A DNA stretch of 64,000 bases from Megalonaias nervosa (GCA_016617855.1 JAECUM010012927.1:29771-93770); one strand, 5' to 3'; shown: positions 21,478 to 31,054, counted from the stretch's first letter. Notes: generated by a model from the letters alone, not told the origin. Program-made: numbers and translations.

Positions 21478-21928
21478 AGTGTGCCACTTCTTTTGTCAAT
21501 GCCTCAAACCCACGACTTTTCCAGTCACGTAGATCTTTCCAGTGAGGGTGCAAGTCACAAGTTACACACACGTCGTCGTACACATCTTCAGTGCCTAAAA
21601 GTTGACGAATCTTGTTTTCCCGTAGAGGTTGAGAAGTATCAAGATGAAAGCGCAAAGCTTTGAGCAGAATGAGTCTCTCGTGTACATCTAAAGGGTGCCA
21701 CTTTCATGTTTTTTGGAGTGGTATGTACTGTTCGTAAAGAGTCCACAAGGAATCAGCTGGTAAACGAAATCCCAGAAAGCAAGTCACTAAGACACACACT
21801 ACACGTCGACCCCAATTCAATGGACACAGTTCTCGTAATAGACGATCGTAATCCTCCACCGTTTGAATAGTGTCATTGATTTCCTTCCACCGAATCTGTT
21901 GTATCACGAATGATAAAGGTCGTGGCAT
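21461..21928 (-). pseudogene. Accessory family member with one stop
   Basis: 156 codons in one frame with a TGA at about 21704-21706. The first part (MPRPLSFVIQQIRWKEINDT ... NWGRRVVCVLVTCFLGF) and the second (WHPLDVHERLILLKALRFHL ... DVCVTCDLHPHWKDLRDW) look like one helical protein. Related but more decayed copies follow upstream (21960-22297 and 22298-22794): they share RRVVC-LVT, a R-LIL-K pattern, and an L-P-x-E-L motif. Function unknown. Confidence 0.5.
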
Positions 21929-21959
21929 AGTAGTCTGTTTTTATACCTTCTTTGGTGTC

Positions 21960-22297
21960 AGGTAATAAGTGTACTTTTTGAACAGCCTCGATTTTATTTT
22001 AGTACCGTACCAAAAAAGTTTAGTCACTAACTCACACACCACACGTCGCACAGAAGTTTCCTCTTGAACTAGAAAGAATTGTTCTTGTAAAGATTTGTTG
22101 TAATCCTCTAACTAGTCCGTTGGAATTCGGTGTATTAGGATCACCTTGTAAGTTGAATGAGTGGCATCCAAACATTTATGAATTTCAAGCGATTCATCAA
22201 TGTCTGACCACTGGAACACTTTCATCAGAATCAGTCCTCTTATAGCATTTAGGTACCAGTGGTTCACACATCGGTGACGTAACGGATGCAATGGTTA
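21960..22297 (-). pseudogene. Relic of the same accessory family
   Basis: Minus-strand fragments read IRGLILMKVFQWSDIDESLE and, in a later frame, VRRVVCELVTKLFWYG, parallel to HERLILLKALRF and GRRVVCVLVTCFLGF in the neighbouring gene. Several stops. No start found. Confidence 0.4.
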
Positions 22298-22396
22298 TAT
22301 GCGTTTCACTTGTATTTTGACGAACTCGCGGTAAATGCGTTCTCTCAATTCCACAGGCAAACGACGAATGTTCTCTTGTAAAGTATCCGTAACCAT
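22295..22396 (-). pseudogene. F-box-like motif ORF
   Basis: 33 codons from an ATG at 22396. The core IRRLPVELRERIYREFV has the L-P-x-E-L-x-x-x-I-Y pattern of F-box-like helices. A related motif, NNIQRLPNELQE, stop, IYKDI, occurs at about 22670-22715 in the next relic. Probably the N-terminal part of a broken member of the family; the F-box assignment rests on this short motif only. Confidence 0.35.
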
Positions 22397-22439
22397 GTCA
22401 GTCAAACACTTCTCCTAGAGCGAAAGTAATGAACGTAGT

Positions 22440-22794
22440 GAGTAATTTCTCATCACTGCCATTCCAGGAAACGGTCAAGAATGTCAATAAAATCTTCAAA
22501 TGTAAATGGTCTAAAGCGAAATAGTAGGAAGAACGCACCCTTGATCCAGAGAAATTGGACTTGTTTGTTGACTTTTGTCAATTTCCTCTTGTGAATTTCT
22601 CGACACAAAAGTTCTACAGTCATTAATTGAGATTTGGCTCTGGTAAGTCCCTGCCAAATGTCCTTGTAGATCTACTCTTGCAGTTCGTTCGGTAATCTTT
22701 GAATATTATTTTCTACATCATGGGGTTTAAATACTTGTCTAGGGGTTGTCCAATGTTTGACTCCTAGCCAAGCAGCTGGTTTCTTAAACGACAT
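22440..22794 (-). pseudogene. Third relic of the accessory family
   Basis: An ATG at 22794 opens MSFKKPAAWLGVKHWTTPRQ, then the NNIQRLPNELQE motif, a TAG, and KDIWQGLTRAKSQLMTVELL in the same frame, followed by further helical sequence with shifts down to about 22440. Decayed; no intact product. Confidence 0.4.
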
Positions 22795-22806
22795 GGTATG
22801 CCCACT

Positions 22807-23443
22807 TCAATGACGAGGTCCCACTAAAGGTAGGTAGTGACAATCTGGAGACCATCGAGCATGTTCCAGGTAAGCGCAATCTTTCTTCTCCCACTCGTGA
22901 AGTGACACACCGCAACTGAAGCACTTGACTTTATCCCCTTCGCCCAAGTAGATAAATCCAGCTCTAGCTAATTCTTTGGGGGTAGGTCCTCCCCAGATAT
23001 TTTGGCCATTTTCCTCGGAAGGTTTGGATCCGACTTTCAAAGTCGCAGTATTCAGGCAAACGCACAGGGAACGAATATTCGTCTTTCACAGGTTCATTTC
23101 GATGAGGTTACGGTGAAATATGAAGGAGTTTGCTCAGTTTTACATGACATCCGTAGGGTGGTAGCCGCATGGTTTCATAAGGATGACATCCACCATGAAA
23201 ACCAGTAAAGTGAAAAGGTGTACAATAACGAGTGGCATCGCTTTCGCATCCATCAGGTTTGACACGCACATCATCACTTTCCATGGTAGGTACAGTCGTA
23301 GCAAAATTTCCATGATGTGGTACTGAATCGCTAAGGTCATAGCGTACGGCATCGCTGCCATCGCAAGGCACAGTATCGCACTCGAGCTTGCTCTTGCTTG
23401 AAACTTGCTGTTTGAAAGGATTCTCGTCTTTCTCGCTTGGCAA
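22807..23443 (-). pseudogene. IAP-like protein with one BIR domain, broken
   Basis: About 212 codons. The N-terminal part (23443-23108) is polar, with repeated Asp-Val/Asp-Ala-Val-Arg words, and ends at a TAA (23108-23110). The same frame continues with DEYSFPVRLPEYCDFESRIQ, the start of a BIR domain. A one-base shift near 23020-23035 leads to TPKELARAGFIYLGEGDKVK, CFSCGVSLHEWE and LEHARWSPDCHYL, with the C-x2-C-x16-H-x6-C zinc ligands complete. BIR proteins block caspases or act in signalling; in large DNA viruses they restrain host cell death. No RING finger follows. It lies directly after polB in the block. Most likely captured from an animal host. Confidence 0.8.
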
Positions 23444-23459
23444 TGGTAGTCACAATGAA

Positions 23460-26400
23460 CTATCGGTCTTGAACGTTGTCCTTTTTTATATGATGGCCAA
23501 TATCGTCGTGACCGTACGGTAAAGTGAAGTGATTGGGAAGCCGAACTCGCTTCTGGTACACGATTTGATAGACTTTTTCCAAGGGCCGCCTAACGATTTG
23601 GTGTGTGGGTAAACGTACAATCTTGTGCGGTTCGTGGGTGGTCACTTTAAAATTTCCATCCTGTCCAGACTGCAAGGCTTCTTTCAAGACGCCAAAGTTC
23701 ACCAGTCGACTGGTGCGATAATTGAGAATCAATCCTTTCACTTTACACTCCGTGTGTACTTCTCCTTGAGGGTTCCGGTATTCGTAGCCGTAATTTTTGG
23801 GACCGCCACTAGCAAAACTTAGAATCTTGTTGTCCGGAAGCTCGTCCGTCCAGGCTCTTAAACGGTCTCCTTCGATGACAGGGTGAGGTTGAACCAGGCG
23901 ATCGATGTAGATGCAACTGTCCGTGTCAAAATACAGCACACGATCTCCTAACAGTTCTAAAGCTTCGTACAGTTTTAAGCGAGCATGGGCTGTCACGTAA
24001 GCAGCAATGATGACATTTCCAAATTCGTCGGCTTCTACAAAGTCCAGTTCTTCTTCGTAATTGACTAAGATCAAGTCCTCACGAAGGATGTCCACGTGTT
24101 TCATGTATTTAGTTTTGTTGTGAATCATCTGGAAGTAGCGGGAAGGTTCTGTCAAATACTCCGTCTTGGGTAAACACGGTCGTTCTGCCATTTTGCCCCA
24201 CAAGCAATTTAACATCACTTTGGCAAACGATCGCCTTCCTTCGTTTTTCTCGATGTGGTCTAAAGTGATCCCTTCCTGCTCCCAGTATTTGTCTTTGAAT
24301 TTTTTGTGGTCTTCGGGAGTGTGGCAGCAGGAAGGATAGCTGCTGGCTTCTTGTTTCAGTTTCAAAAGGGCATTCACGTAGTCTGCAAAAATGCCTTTTT
24401 GAGTCTCGTCGCCCCTGTGGTCTTTTTGTGTCTTGGGAAAGTGGTAAATTTCGTACACTTCTAACAGTTGCTATCCCAAGTCCAGAGCTTTGAACAATTC
24501 CACGTTAACCCACGTTCCTGTCAAGGCGAGTTCTTCCTGAGTGTGCTTGTCGGTCTTGGTTGCACGTTTCGGCACAAGTACGGCACAAGGGAAACATCAG
24601 TTTTCCTTGGCAATGGTGAGGTAAAAGGGGATGGTACAAGTACGTGCGAGGCAAGACTTTACACTTGATCAGTCCATCGTATTGGCGAATGTTGTCCAGG
24701 TCAATGTGTTCCGTCAGCAATTGCTGGTGCCCTGCAGGAAAGTGACAATATTTGCACACGTACGGATACAGAGAACACACGTCCAAGTATTTGATTTCTT
24801 CTCCTTTCTCCTCGTCGGCTTGGTACAGCAAACAGGTGGTATTCGTCCGTCCTCCGTACAAACTGTCCCTTGGGTTCAGTGGGTCCACCAGCTTGTAACA
24901 TTCCACGATACGCTTAAACTCGGGATCGGTTTTCGATCTCTGATCATACTCATGTTCCCACATTTCTACCACTTGGTATCCTTGATCTTCTAATTTCAAG
25001 CGTCACTGACAAGTGGCCTGGTACAAGTCTTCCATGATCCATTGTAAAAACTGATTTTTAGTGTTACGTTGAGGGTAGCAGATAGGACATCCGTGAAATA
25101 AGCATGCGTCAAACTCGTACACGATCTGGGGGTTTTCTAAGTCCCAGCCATCCACTGAATACCTTCCGATGGTCTTTTCGCCTCCTCCGTTGCCAGCATG
25201 TTGGATCCATTTGTCTTCCTTGCCACACAAGTAATGTAGCCAGCGTAGGGCTTTGACCGAGTATTGACGTTTGACAAAATTGGTCGTTTGAGGACTGATG
25301 ACAGCTAGGGTGTTTTCGGGCATGAATCGTTGACGGTACACTAAGGAATACACTTTATCAATGGTGCAAGCTTCTTTCGAAGGGTCGATCCCACCGTGTT
25401 CCATGAACAGTTCTCGAAAGTTTCCACAGCAACGCAGTAAAATGTCCATGTCGGAACGACAATATTTTAACATTTCTTCCTGAAAGTCGAAACTGTCCGA
25501 GGCGTGAGTCTGGTACCAAGTGTAGAAAGCTTCTCGTTGTTCGGTACGCATGTTGTCGGGTCGTAGTAGTAAGCCTCGGGCAAATGGGGCAGAACGGCGT
25601 GTTGATTGGCTTCGGTATTGAAAAAGTGTGGAAAATAGCCTTTGGCCATTTCTGTCATTCCAAACGTTTTAGGCATGCGACTCAAAGGCATAGCCAAGTA
25701 ACTCATCGAATCTTTAAACTGCACTTGAACCACTTGCATGGAAATGAATTTGGCTCCGTTCAAAGTCACTTTAGGACGTTCGGTACTTTGTTCCGTATAG
25801 TATCTTAAAAGAAACTGTCCATCGTATCCCGAGAAATTGTGAGCCATCACCGTGGCATGGCGATGACAATCTCCGTAACGTTTGATGTCTTCTTGGCTCC
25901 ACGTCTCGTCGATAGGGTCTAAAATCCATTGGGCGAAATCGGCTAGCGTGTTTGGTCCCCGAAAGATTTTTTCACGTCCTCCAGGAATCTTGCTACAGTG
26001 AGGGCAATGAGTAAAGATAGGCTCTTGGATGCACTTCTCACACGCTCGATGAGCCACGCAGAAATTAGGAATGTGAATGCCAGTCTCTTGCCTGCATTCG
26101 AAATCAAAAAAGATGAAATGGCCTTTCTTCTGGTCATTATCTTCCTCTTTGGATTGGTATTTTTGAATGTAACATTCGTGTTCCAGGTCCACGATTTGGC
26201 GACAAATGTGACATCGCTTCTTTCTTGAACAGACGTGCGCCTTGGCATTATTGGTACGTATGCCTTGTCCACAAGTAGGGCACAATCTCAGGAGCAGACA
26301 AGCACATTTCCGCTGTGAACCTTGCGTCTTTAGATGTTGTTGGTAACAGGTTGGACTGACAAACGTGCGCTGACAAGCTGGGCAATGCACTCGTTCTTTT

Positions 26401-27534
26401 CCTTGGTCTAGACAGGGCTTAGATGCTAAACATCCCTTACATTTCGATCCGCAATGCTTGTGTTGCTCTCGATTGTTATAGCCATAGTCACATTTCTCAC
26501 AGTAACAACCGTACCCCAGAAATGCAGTGATACTGGTAATGGCATCGAAATGTTCATCGTGATGATATACGTGAATGTATTTTCTGTCTTTGAAATTTTT
26601 GCCTCGAAACAACAAAGGTCCGCGCACTTCTTCAGGGTGTACTTTCAAGGTGTAGCGTGGTGACAAGACGTCTTGCAACTTTTGCATTTCAGGAATGTCA
26701 CGGGGTGTGTCTTTGGAAAGGCAGGCTTGCTGTAACAGGAGTTCTGCTTCTCTTCGTTGTTTGGCTCGGCTAGATGTTTGAATAGTTTGCCAGGCTCTTT
26801 TCCATTCTGCCGTGTCGTTCTTGTCGGCATACGTTCGTCCCACCACGATGGCACGGGCTAAACACATCTGGTCTTGAGGGTTGTTAATTTTGAACGAGGC
26901 TACGCTTGATGCTGCGAAGATTGTCTACCAAGATCACATTTTGTTTGCCATATCCTGTCCCTTGGGGAAGAGACACGTGGGTCATCAACAGTGTTGCTCT
27001 TCCGTCGGTGATGTGAAACTTGTCGTTGGATTGTTGTACGTGTTGAATCTTGTCCATGACTTTGGAAGGTGTCAGTTCTGCTGGGCTGCTAAACTCGATC
27101 CAAACGGGTGACTTCAAACTGTCGTGATGAATAGAAAGTCTCAAGCGATCGTCTTCTTTGGCTTGACATTGCCGTTTCAGTGTGGTTAACAAAGAATCCC
27201 ACACATCAGTGATGAACCCTTCTGCTTTCTCCAACGGTACGTCGGACTTGAAATCTTTAAACTTCACCGCGTACGTGTAGGCCGTAGTTCTAAATTTTCT
27301 GGAGGAACGTTTGTCCGTCTCTCGAATGTGGTAGTACTTTTCAGGGTGTATTGATGGTAATGGACTTTGGTTTGGTGTAGACTCTCTAGGCTTTGATTCT
27401 GGCTCACTCATCTCATCTTCAGAATCGCTGGCATGAATTTGAGCCAAGACTTCAGCTACTGTGCGAGGCGATAAATCACGTTTCTGCCTCTTACTTTCTT
27501 CTCCGTTCTTTACGAAATGATGCGATCGTTTCAT
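23460..27534 (-). pseudogene. pPolB: Family B DNA polymerase (protein-primed type), broken
   Basis: About 1,358 codons in five pieces. 27534-26884 is the N-terminal domain (PRTVAEVLAQIHASDSEDEM ... VILVDNLRSIKRSLV), running after a shift near 26886 into the CLARAIVVGRTYADK block. Then come a Cys/His-rich zinc region, ExoI FFDFE, ExoII MAHNFSGYDGQFLL and, after a shift near 25500-25550, ExoIII YCRSDMDIL. After a TGA (25003-25005) follow SLYGGRTN and motif A YLDVCSLYPYV. A shift near 24510-24545 and a TAG (24471-24473) precede motif B KVMLNCLWGKMAER and motif C LYFDTDSCIYI. All catalytic motifs remain. It would replicate the element. The first gene of the block, it has a TATA box about 48 nt upstream of the ATG. 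Confidence 0.95.
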
Positions 27535-27667
27535 CTTGACTGCAAAAAGTCAAATGACTACATTTGAAACGCCATGGACCCCTATATATCCATGTCAGAC
27601 CAGTGCATATATAAAGGGTTGGTGCCTTCCCTCTCAGTATTCATTTCGCTCTCAACCGACAAGCACG
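27535..27667. promoter_or_regulatory. Divergent promoter between polB and the zinc-knuckle gene
   Basis: 133 bp hold two TATA boxes pointing apart: GATATATAGG for polB (minus, 27582-27590) and CATATATAAAG for the plus-strand gene (27606-27616). The starts are 48 and about 50 nt away. Confidence 0.7.
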
Positions 27668-28102
27668 ATGGAAGAACCCAAACAAATTGAACTTCTGATT
27701 AGAGCTTTGCGAGGTGTCATACGAAAGTTTTCTTCAGACAAGCCGACGGACTACTCTCCCTCCTTTCGAGATAAAAGTCAAGATACTTGCTATATCTGCC
27801 AGAAGAAAGGGCATTGGGCTACAGAATGCCCAGAACGTCAAAAAAGCAAGACCAGTGTCAAAAGAGACAAAGGTCAGGATACCTGTTATCATTGTCAAGA
27901 GAAAGGACATTGGTCTTTAGACCGCCCTAAGAAACAACAGGAGCAGGAGAAGGAGGAAGAAGAGGTACCCTCGGCAAAAGAAGAAACCCGACACGTTCAG
28001 AAAGAGAAGATAGAAAAGAAAACAAGAAGAGAAAAAAGTGAGGAAGAAGAGGAGGAGGAAAAAACTGTGAAAGTGAAGAAAATCAGAAAACAGAGAGAGT
28101 GA
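27668..28102 (+). CDS. CCHC zinc-knuckle protein with charged tail
   Basis: 144 codons from the ATG at 27668, chosen because it is the first below the TATA box. Residues about 1-30 are helical; a zinc knuckle CYICQKKGHWATEC lies at about 41-54 (C-x2-C-x4-H-x4-C). A second unit, CYHCQEKGHWSLDR, lies at about 73-86 and has Arg where the last Cys should be. The rest (about 90-144) is a Lys/Glu coiled-coil-like tail. Knuckles of this kind bind single-stranded nucleic acid in retroviral nucleocapsid and CNBP-type proteins. It is the only plus-strand gene in the interior, transcribed away from polB. It has no histone-type stem-loop downstream. Possibly acquired from a retroelement or host. Confidence 0.7.
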   Translation: MEEPKQIELLIRALRGVIRKFSSDKPTDYSPSFRDKSQDTCYICQKKGHWATECPERQKSKTSVKRDKGQDTCYHCQEKGHWSLDRPKKQQEQEKEEEEVPSAKEETRHVQKEKIEKKTRREKSEEEEEEEKTVKVKKIRKQRE

Positions 28103-28340
28103 AAGAAGAAAAAAAACACAGAAGAAATCTATGAACTTTTTTAAAAAGTGTTATGTTGTGTTGTAACATTGAATTGTAAATATTTGTACCAGAATAGACC
28201 AGACTGGAAAAAAAACGTAAGTGTCTTTTGGTTTTGATTGTTTACAATAATAAGGACCTACACTCATGCACTCACAAGACGTACATCATAGGGTTAAATA
28301 AGAGATTTTGAGTTTTAATTGATTTTGGCAAAATGAATAT
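28103..28340. other. Gap between convergent genes
   Basis: No gene. Contains a TTTTTTAAAAAA-like inverted sequence near 28137-28146 and the flank that follows the downstream element of gene D. A clear AATAAA for the zinc-knuckle gene was not found. Confidence 0.5.
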
Positions 28341-28380
28341 TATCTCTTTTCGAAAGTAGTGAGTGGCCCTGAAAAGGACC
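28341..28380 (-). terminator. Histone-type 3' processing signal 4 (gene D)
   Basis: Minus strand GGTCCTTTTCAGGGCC (28380-28365; one G-T pair, TTTC loop), then ACTCACTACTTTCG, then AAAAGAGATA after 14 nt. It starts 31 nt below the stop of gene D. Confidence 0.8.
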
Positions 28381-28411
28381 TTTGGGTATTTGTTTTTTTC
28401 TTAGAACAAAC

Positions 28412-29041
28412 TCAGGAACGAGAAGCTATCCGCTTTAACTGCCTTAAGCCTTTGCCACGGCAAAGGCCTACTTCTGGACTTGCTCCTGTCAATGATTTAG
28501 TAGAAATTACTAGGGGTGGTATCTCCGGTGTAGTAACATGGTTGGACTGTTTGGCTCGGGAAGGTCTTTTTCTCTTGGGTCGTAACAAAGAAGTCTGATA
28601 CATTTGTTTCAGACTTCTTAACTTGGCCAAAATGTCCAAGAGTACCATTACCGTTTGACTTTCACTGTTCTCCTTCTCTCCTAGACTTTGTTTCTTCTCT
28701 GCTACTTCTTCCTGTCGTTTCCTTCTTGTCTCTTCTTCTCGCTGTTGCTGTTCAAGGAGAAATGCTTGTTCTGCTTCTTTCTGCTGTTGTAAAAATTTCT
28801 CAAATTCTTCTTTCCGTCTCTGTTTAAAATCGTCGACGTGTGGTAAAGAAGGAGAAGGTGACGAAGGTGCTGCTACCGGAACAAATTCTTGTGAAGAAGA
28901 GAAAAAATCTGCTAAATCCCAAATGAAATCAACCTCTTCTAGTAGTAGTCCTGTGTTAACTTTGGTAGCCACTGCTATACCATCGCTTCTCGTCTCCAAA
29001 GCCGGTTCACCCCAATGCATTATCTTCATAGTTTCCGTCAT
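28412..29041 (-). CDS. Accessory gene D, coiled-coil protein
   Basis: 209 codons, intact. Residues 1-45 contain MKIMHWGEPALETRSDG and an acidic EEVDFIWDLADFF helix. A Ser/Pro linker follows, then a long Gln/Glu/Arg coiled coil (about 72-125), a short LLDILAKLRSLKQMY helix and a basic C-terminal region (RPKRKRPSRAKQSN) that may be a nuclear signal. The acidic-hydrophobic N-terminal motif could be a transactivation segment; that is inference. The TATA box lies 52-59 nt upstream of the ATG, with a CRE behind it. No family recognised. It ends in a histone-type 3' signal. Confidence 0.7.
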   Translation of the reverse strand: MTETMKIMHWGEPALETRSDGIAVATKVNTGLLLEEVDFIWDLADFFSSSQEFVPVAAPSSPSPSLPHVDDFKQRRKEEFEKFLQQQKEAEQAFLLEQQQREEETRRKRQEEVAEKKQSLGEKENSESQTVMVLLDILAKLRSLKQMYQTSLLRPKRKRPSRAKQSNHVTTPEIPPLVISTKSLTGASPEVGLCRGKGLRQLKRIASRS

Positions 29042-29090
29042 GTTTCACAAAACAATGTCGCATCGATTCACTGCACACAGACGCTAGCGC

Positions 29091-29235
29091 ACTTATATAG
29101 GGAATGTGACGTCACAGGTAACTCTCTTCGGATTGGAAGACAGACTCCGCGAAGTGACTGAATTTTGTAACGCTTGTTGGGATTGGTGGACAATTTCAAT
29201 CCGTTTCGATCCGCTCTTTCACTATAAATAAACGC
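29091..29235. promoter_or_regulatory. Divergent promoter of genes D and E
   Basis: A TATA box for D (CTATATAAG, minus, 29092-29100), a CRE TGACGTCA at 29107-29114, two inverted CCAAT boxes (ATTGG at 29132-29136 and 29182-29186), and a TATA box for E (CTATAAATA, plus, 29222-29230). Confidence 0.7.
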
Positions 29236-29273
29236 GGTTCACTTCATTCCCTTCACCTGTTCTGGTCACAAAG

Positions 29274-29507
29274 ATGTGGACCAACGTTGAATCGTCTACC
29301 CTTGTATCGTCGATGCTGTTCCGTACGGACTTACCTATATATGTGAGATCATCATGGAGAATCGTTAGGATCACCGAGACAAGCGTTTGGAAAAGAAGGA
29401 CCTATGTGGAAAGACAAGGCTGTCTGAAGCGAGTCCTCATCTACGGTCCAGAAGTTAGACAAAGTTTAAGAAAGAGAAGAAGATCAGTGAGATGCCCTCT
29501 GTGTTAA
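29274..29507 (+). CDS. Accessory gene E, small basic protein
   Basis: 77 codons from the first ATG below the TATA box (about 45 nt). Arg-rich, with RQSLRKRRRSVRCPLC at the end. No family recognised. A competing frame in the same stretch (starting MENR, interrupted) is also charged, so the reading frame is less certain than the transcript. The stop at 29505-29507 lies 27 nt before the histone-type stem-loop in the right TIR. Confidence 0.45.
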   Translation: MWTNVESSTLVSSMLFRTDLPIYVRSSWRIVRITETSVWKRRTYVERQGCLKRVLIYGPEVRQSLRKRRRSVRCPLC

Positions 29508-29533
29508 CGGAATGGTGTTAACATAACAAACAA

Positions 29534-30008
29534 CGGCCCTTTTCAGGGCCACTCCACTGCCTGGAAAAGATTTATTCTTTCTTGTCTAAAAAAATTTATT
29601 CGATTGTATAATTTATCTTTTAACTCACAAAAACATTATTCTCTTATCTAAAATTGTTTTTAGTCAGTTGTATAATTTGGGTATAATATTATAATATCCA
29701 CAAATACGAACGCGAATGATTCAAACTTTATATAGAAATGACACAGGTGGCATGACGTCACAGTACTTGCTACATTGTTGTAAGTGTCCAGTACCGTGAC
29801 GTCACCCTATCTGTGCCATTCCTCTTCTCCCTATACAAAATTCCCATTATCCGTATACAGTCCCAGGGTGTGCTAGTCGCTATACAAAATTCCTATTGTC
29901 CGTATACAGTCCCAGGGTGATTTTTGTCCGTATAAATCTTGTCCGTATATAGTCCCGGGGTCTGTAATGCTAATTCCCATTATCCGTATACTATCCCATT
30001 ACACTACT
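29534..30008. repeat. Right terminal inverted repeat
   Basis: Mirror copy of the left repeat. Several ATACGGACAA words have become ATACGGATAA here, in line with C-to-T decay. Its inner edge is the stem-loop that ends accessory gene E. Confidence 0.95.
29535..29581 (+). terminator. Histone-type 3' processing signal 5 (gene E)
   Basis: Plus strand GGCCCTTTTCAGGGCC (29535-29550), then ACTCCACTGCCTGG, then AAAAGATTTATTCTTTC after 14 nt. This is the mirror copy of signal 1 in the left TIR. Confidence 0.8.
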
Positions 30009-30014
30009 CGCGGA
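30009..30014. repeat. Right target-site duplication
   Basis: CGCGGA, differing at one base from CGCAGA on the left side of the element. Confidence 0.7.
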
Positions 30015-30493
30015 CGTCAAAGAAGACAACAAAGTAGTTCAAATCTGGGTTTATGATACGGAAATACGGACTAAACAGCTGTCTCGAAAGCCAGATCAAG
30101 CATGTAAAATTAGATATGTATGTAATAAATATTAATTATTCAATGCTTTGTACATTTTATTTGGTCTACCTGTAGTCATAGTATTGATAACAGTATTCAA
30201 AAGTTTATATTAATCTTAGTTACTCTCAATCAATAAAGTCATAAGATAATACACATCAGCCACGACACATCCATGATATATACATTTCATCATTGCATCA
30301 ATTGTAGGTATTTTCAACTACTATTGCTTCCAAACCATTCACTTCCCCCATTTTCCAGTTTCAGTAACGTCACCTCTCATTCAGAGTATTATCAGCCTGT
30401 CATTGATTCTTTTCTTATCATTGATTCTTTTAGGCATACTGATTTTTAGCCTACACATGTTTATTTTTTCTTAATTTATCCAATCCCCTATTG

Positions 30494-30543
<50 letters not shown>

Positions 30544-30990
30544 CAGTGATACAAGAAATTAAAAGAAATATGATTTCATACCGATGTTTGCTATCACAGA
30601 GAAAACGGCATTTCTGACTTGGCATTCCACTGATCTGTTGAATTTATCCGTATTAGACCTATCACAAAAAAGATTTAGATAGGCCCTTAAGAACAAGTAT
30701 CACTGGTGATTATTAAATGGAACAAATATTCTTATCTTGTTTTGTCGATTGTATTATTATCTTCAGTTTTCTGTTGCTTCTTTAATTAAATAAATAAATT
30801 TTGAACTGTAAACAGCTAAGCCCTGTTCCAGGGTGGTCATTTATCATGTTATTATTGCTCACGGGAACGATCATAATCTGTAATGTTCTAATTTTATCAT
30901 GTGAACGGCAATAAGGTGGGACATGGTGGTTCTGATTGTCTGTGCATATATCCCTAAACTATTTATGTATTTATTTATGTATTTATTCAT

Positions 30991-31021
<31 letters not shown>

Positions 31022-31054
31022 TTAAAGATTGTTTCACAATCTAATGTTACTGAC
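30015..31054. other. Right flank, non-coding
   Basis: AT-rich, no gene seen. Contains a (TC)n tract at 30500-30541 and a TTTA/TTAT-rich run at 30960-31022. Confidence 0.6.
30500..30541. repeat. (TC)n microsatellite
   Basis: About 40 bases of CT/TC. Confidence 0.95.

Larger units (their letters stand above)
9860..30008. mobile_element. Maverick/Polinton (adintovirus-like) element, 20.1 kb
   Basis: Bounded by inverted repeats of about 475 bp and a 6-bp duplication. It contains the full diagnostic set: polymerase B, retroviral-type integrase with chromodomain, packaging ATPase, adenain-like protease, and double- and single-jelly-roll capsid proteins. Such elements are integrated relatives of DNA viruses that can in principle form virions. 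This copy has stops or frameshifts in polymerase, integrase, ATPase and both capsid genes, so it is not autonomous as sequenced. Sequencing indels could explain some single-base shifts, but not the many substitution-type stops. Confidence 0.96.

Noticed and set aside
13144..27534. Alternative genetic code or stop-codon readthrough
   Set aside because: TAA, TAG and TGA all occur internally and frameshifts are equally frequent, so ordinary decay fits.
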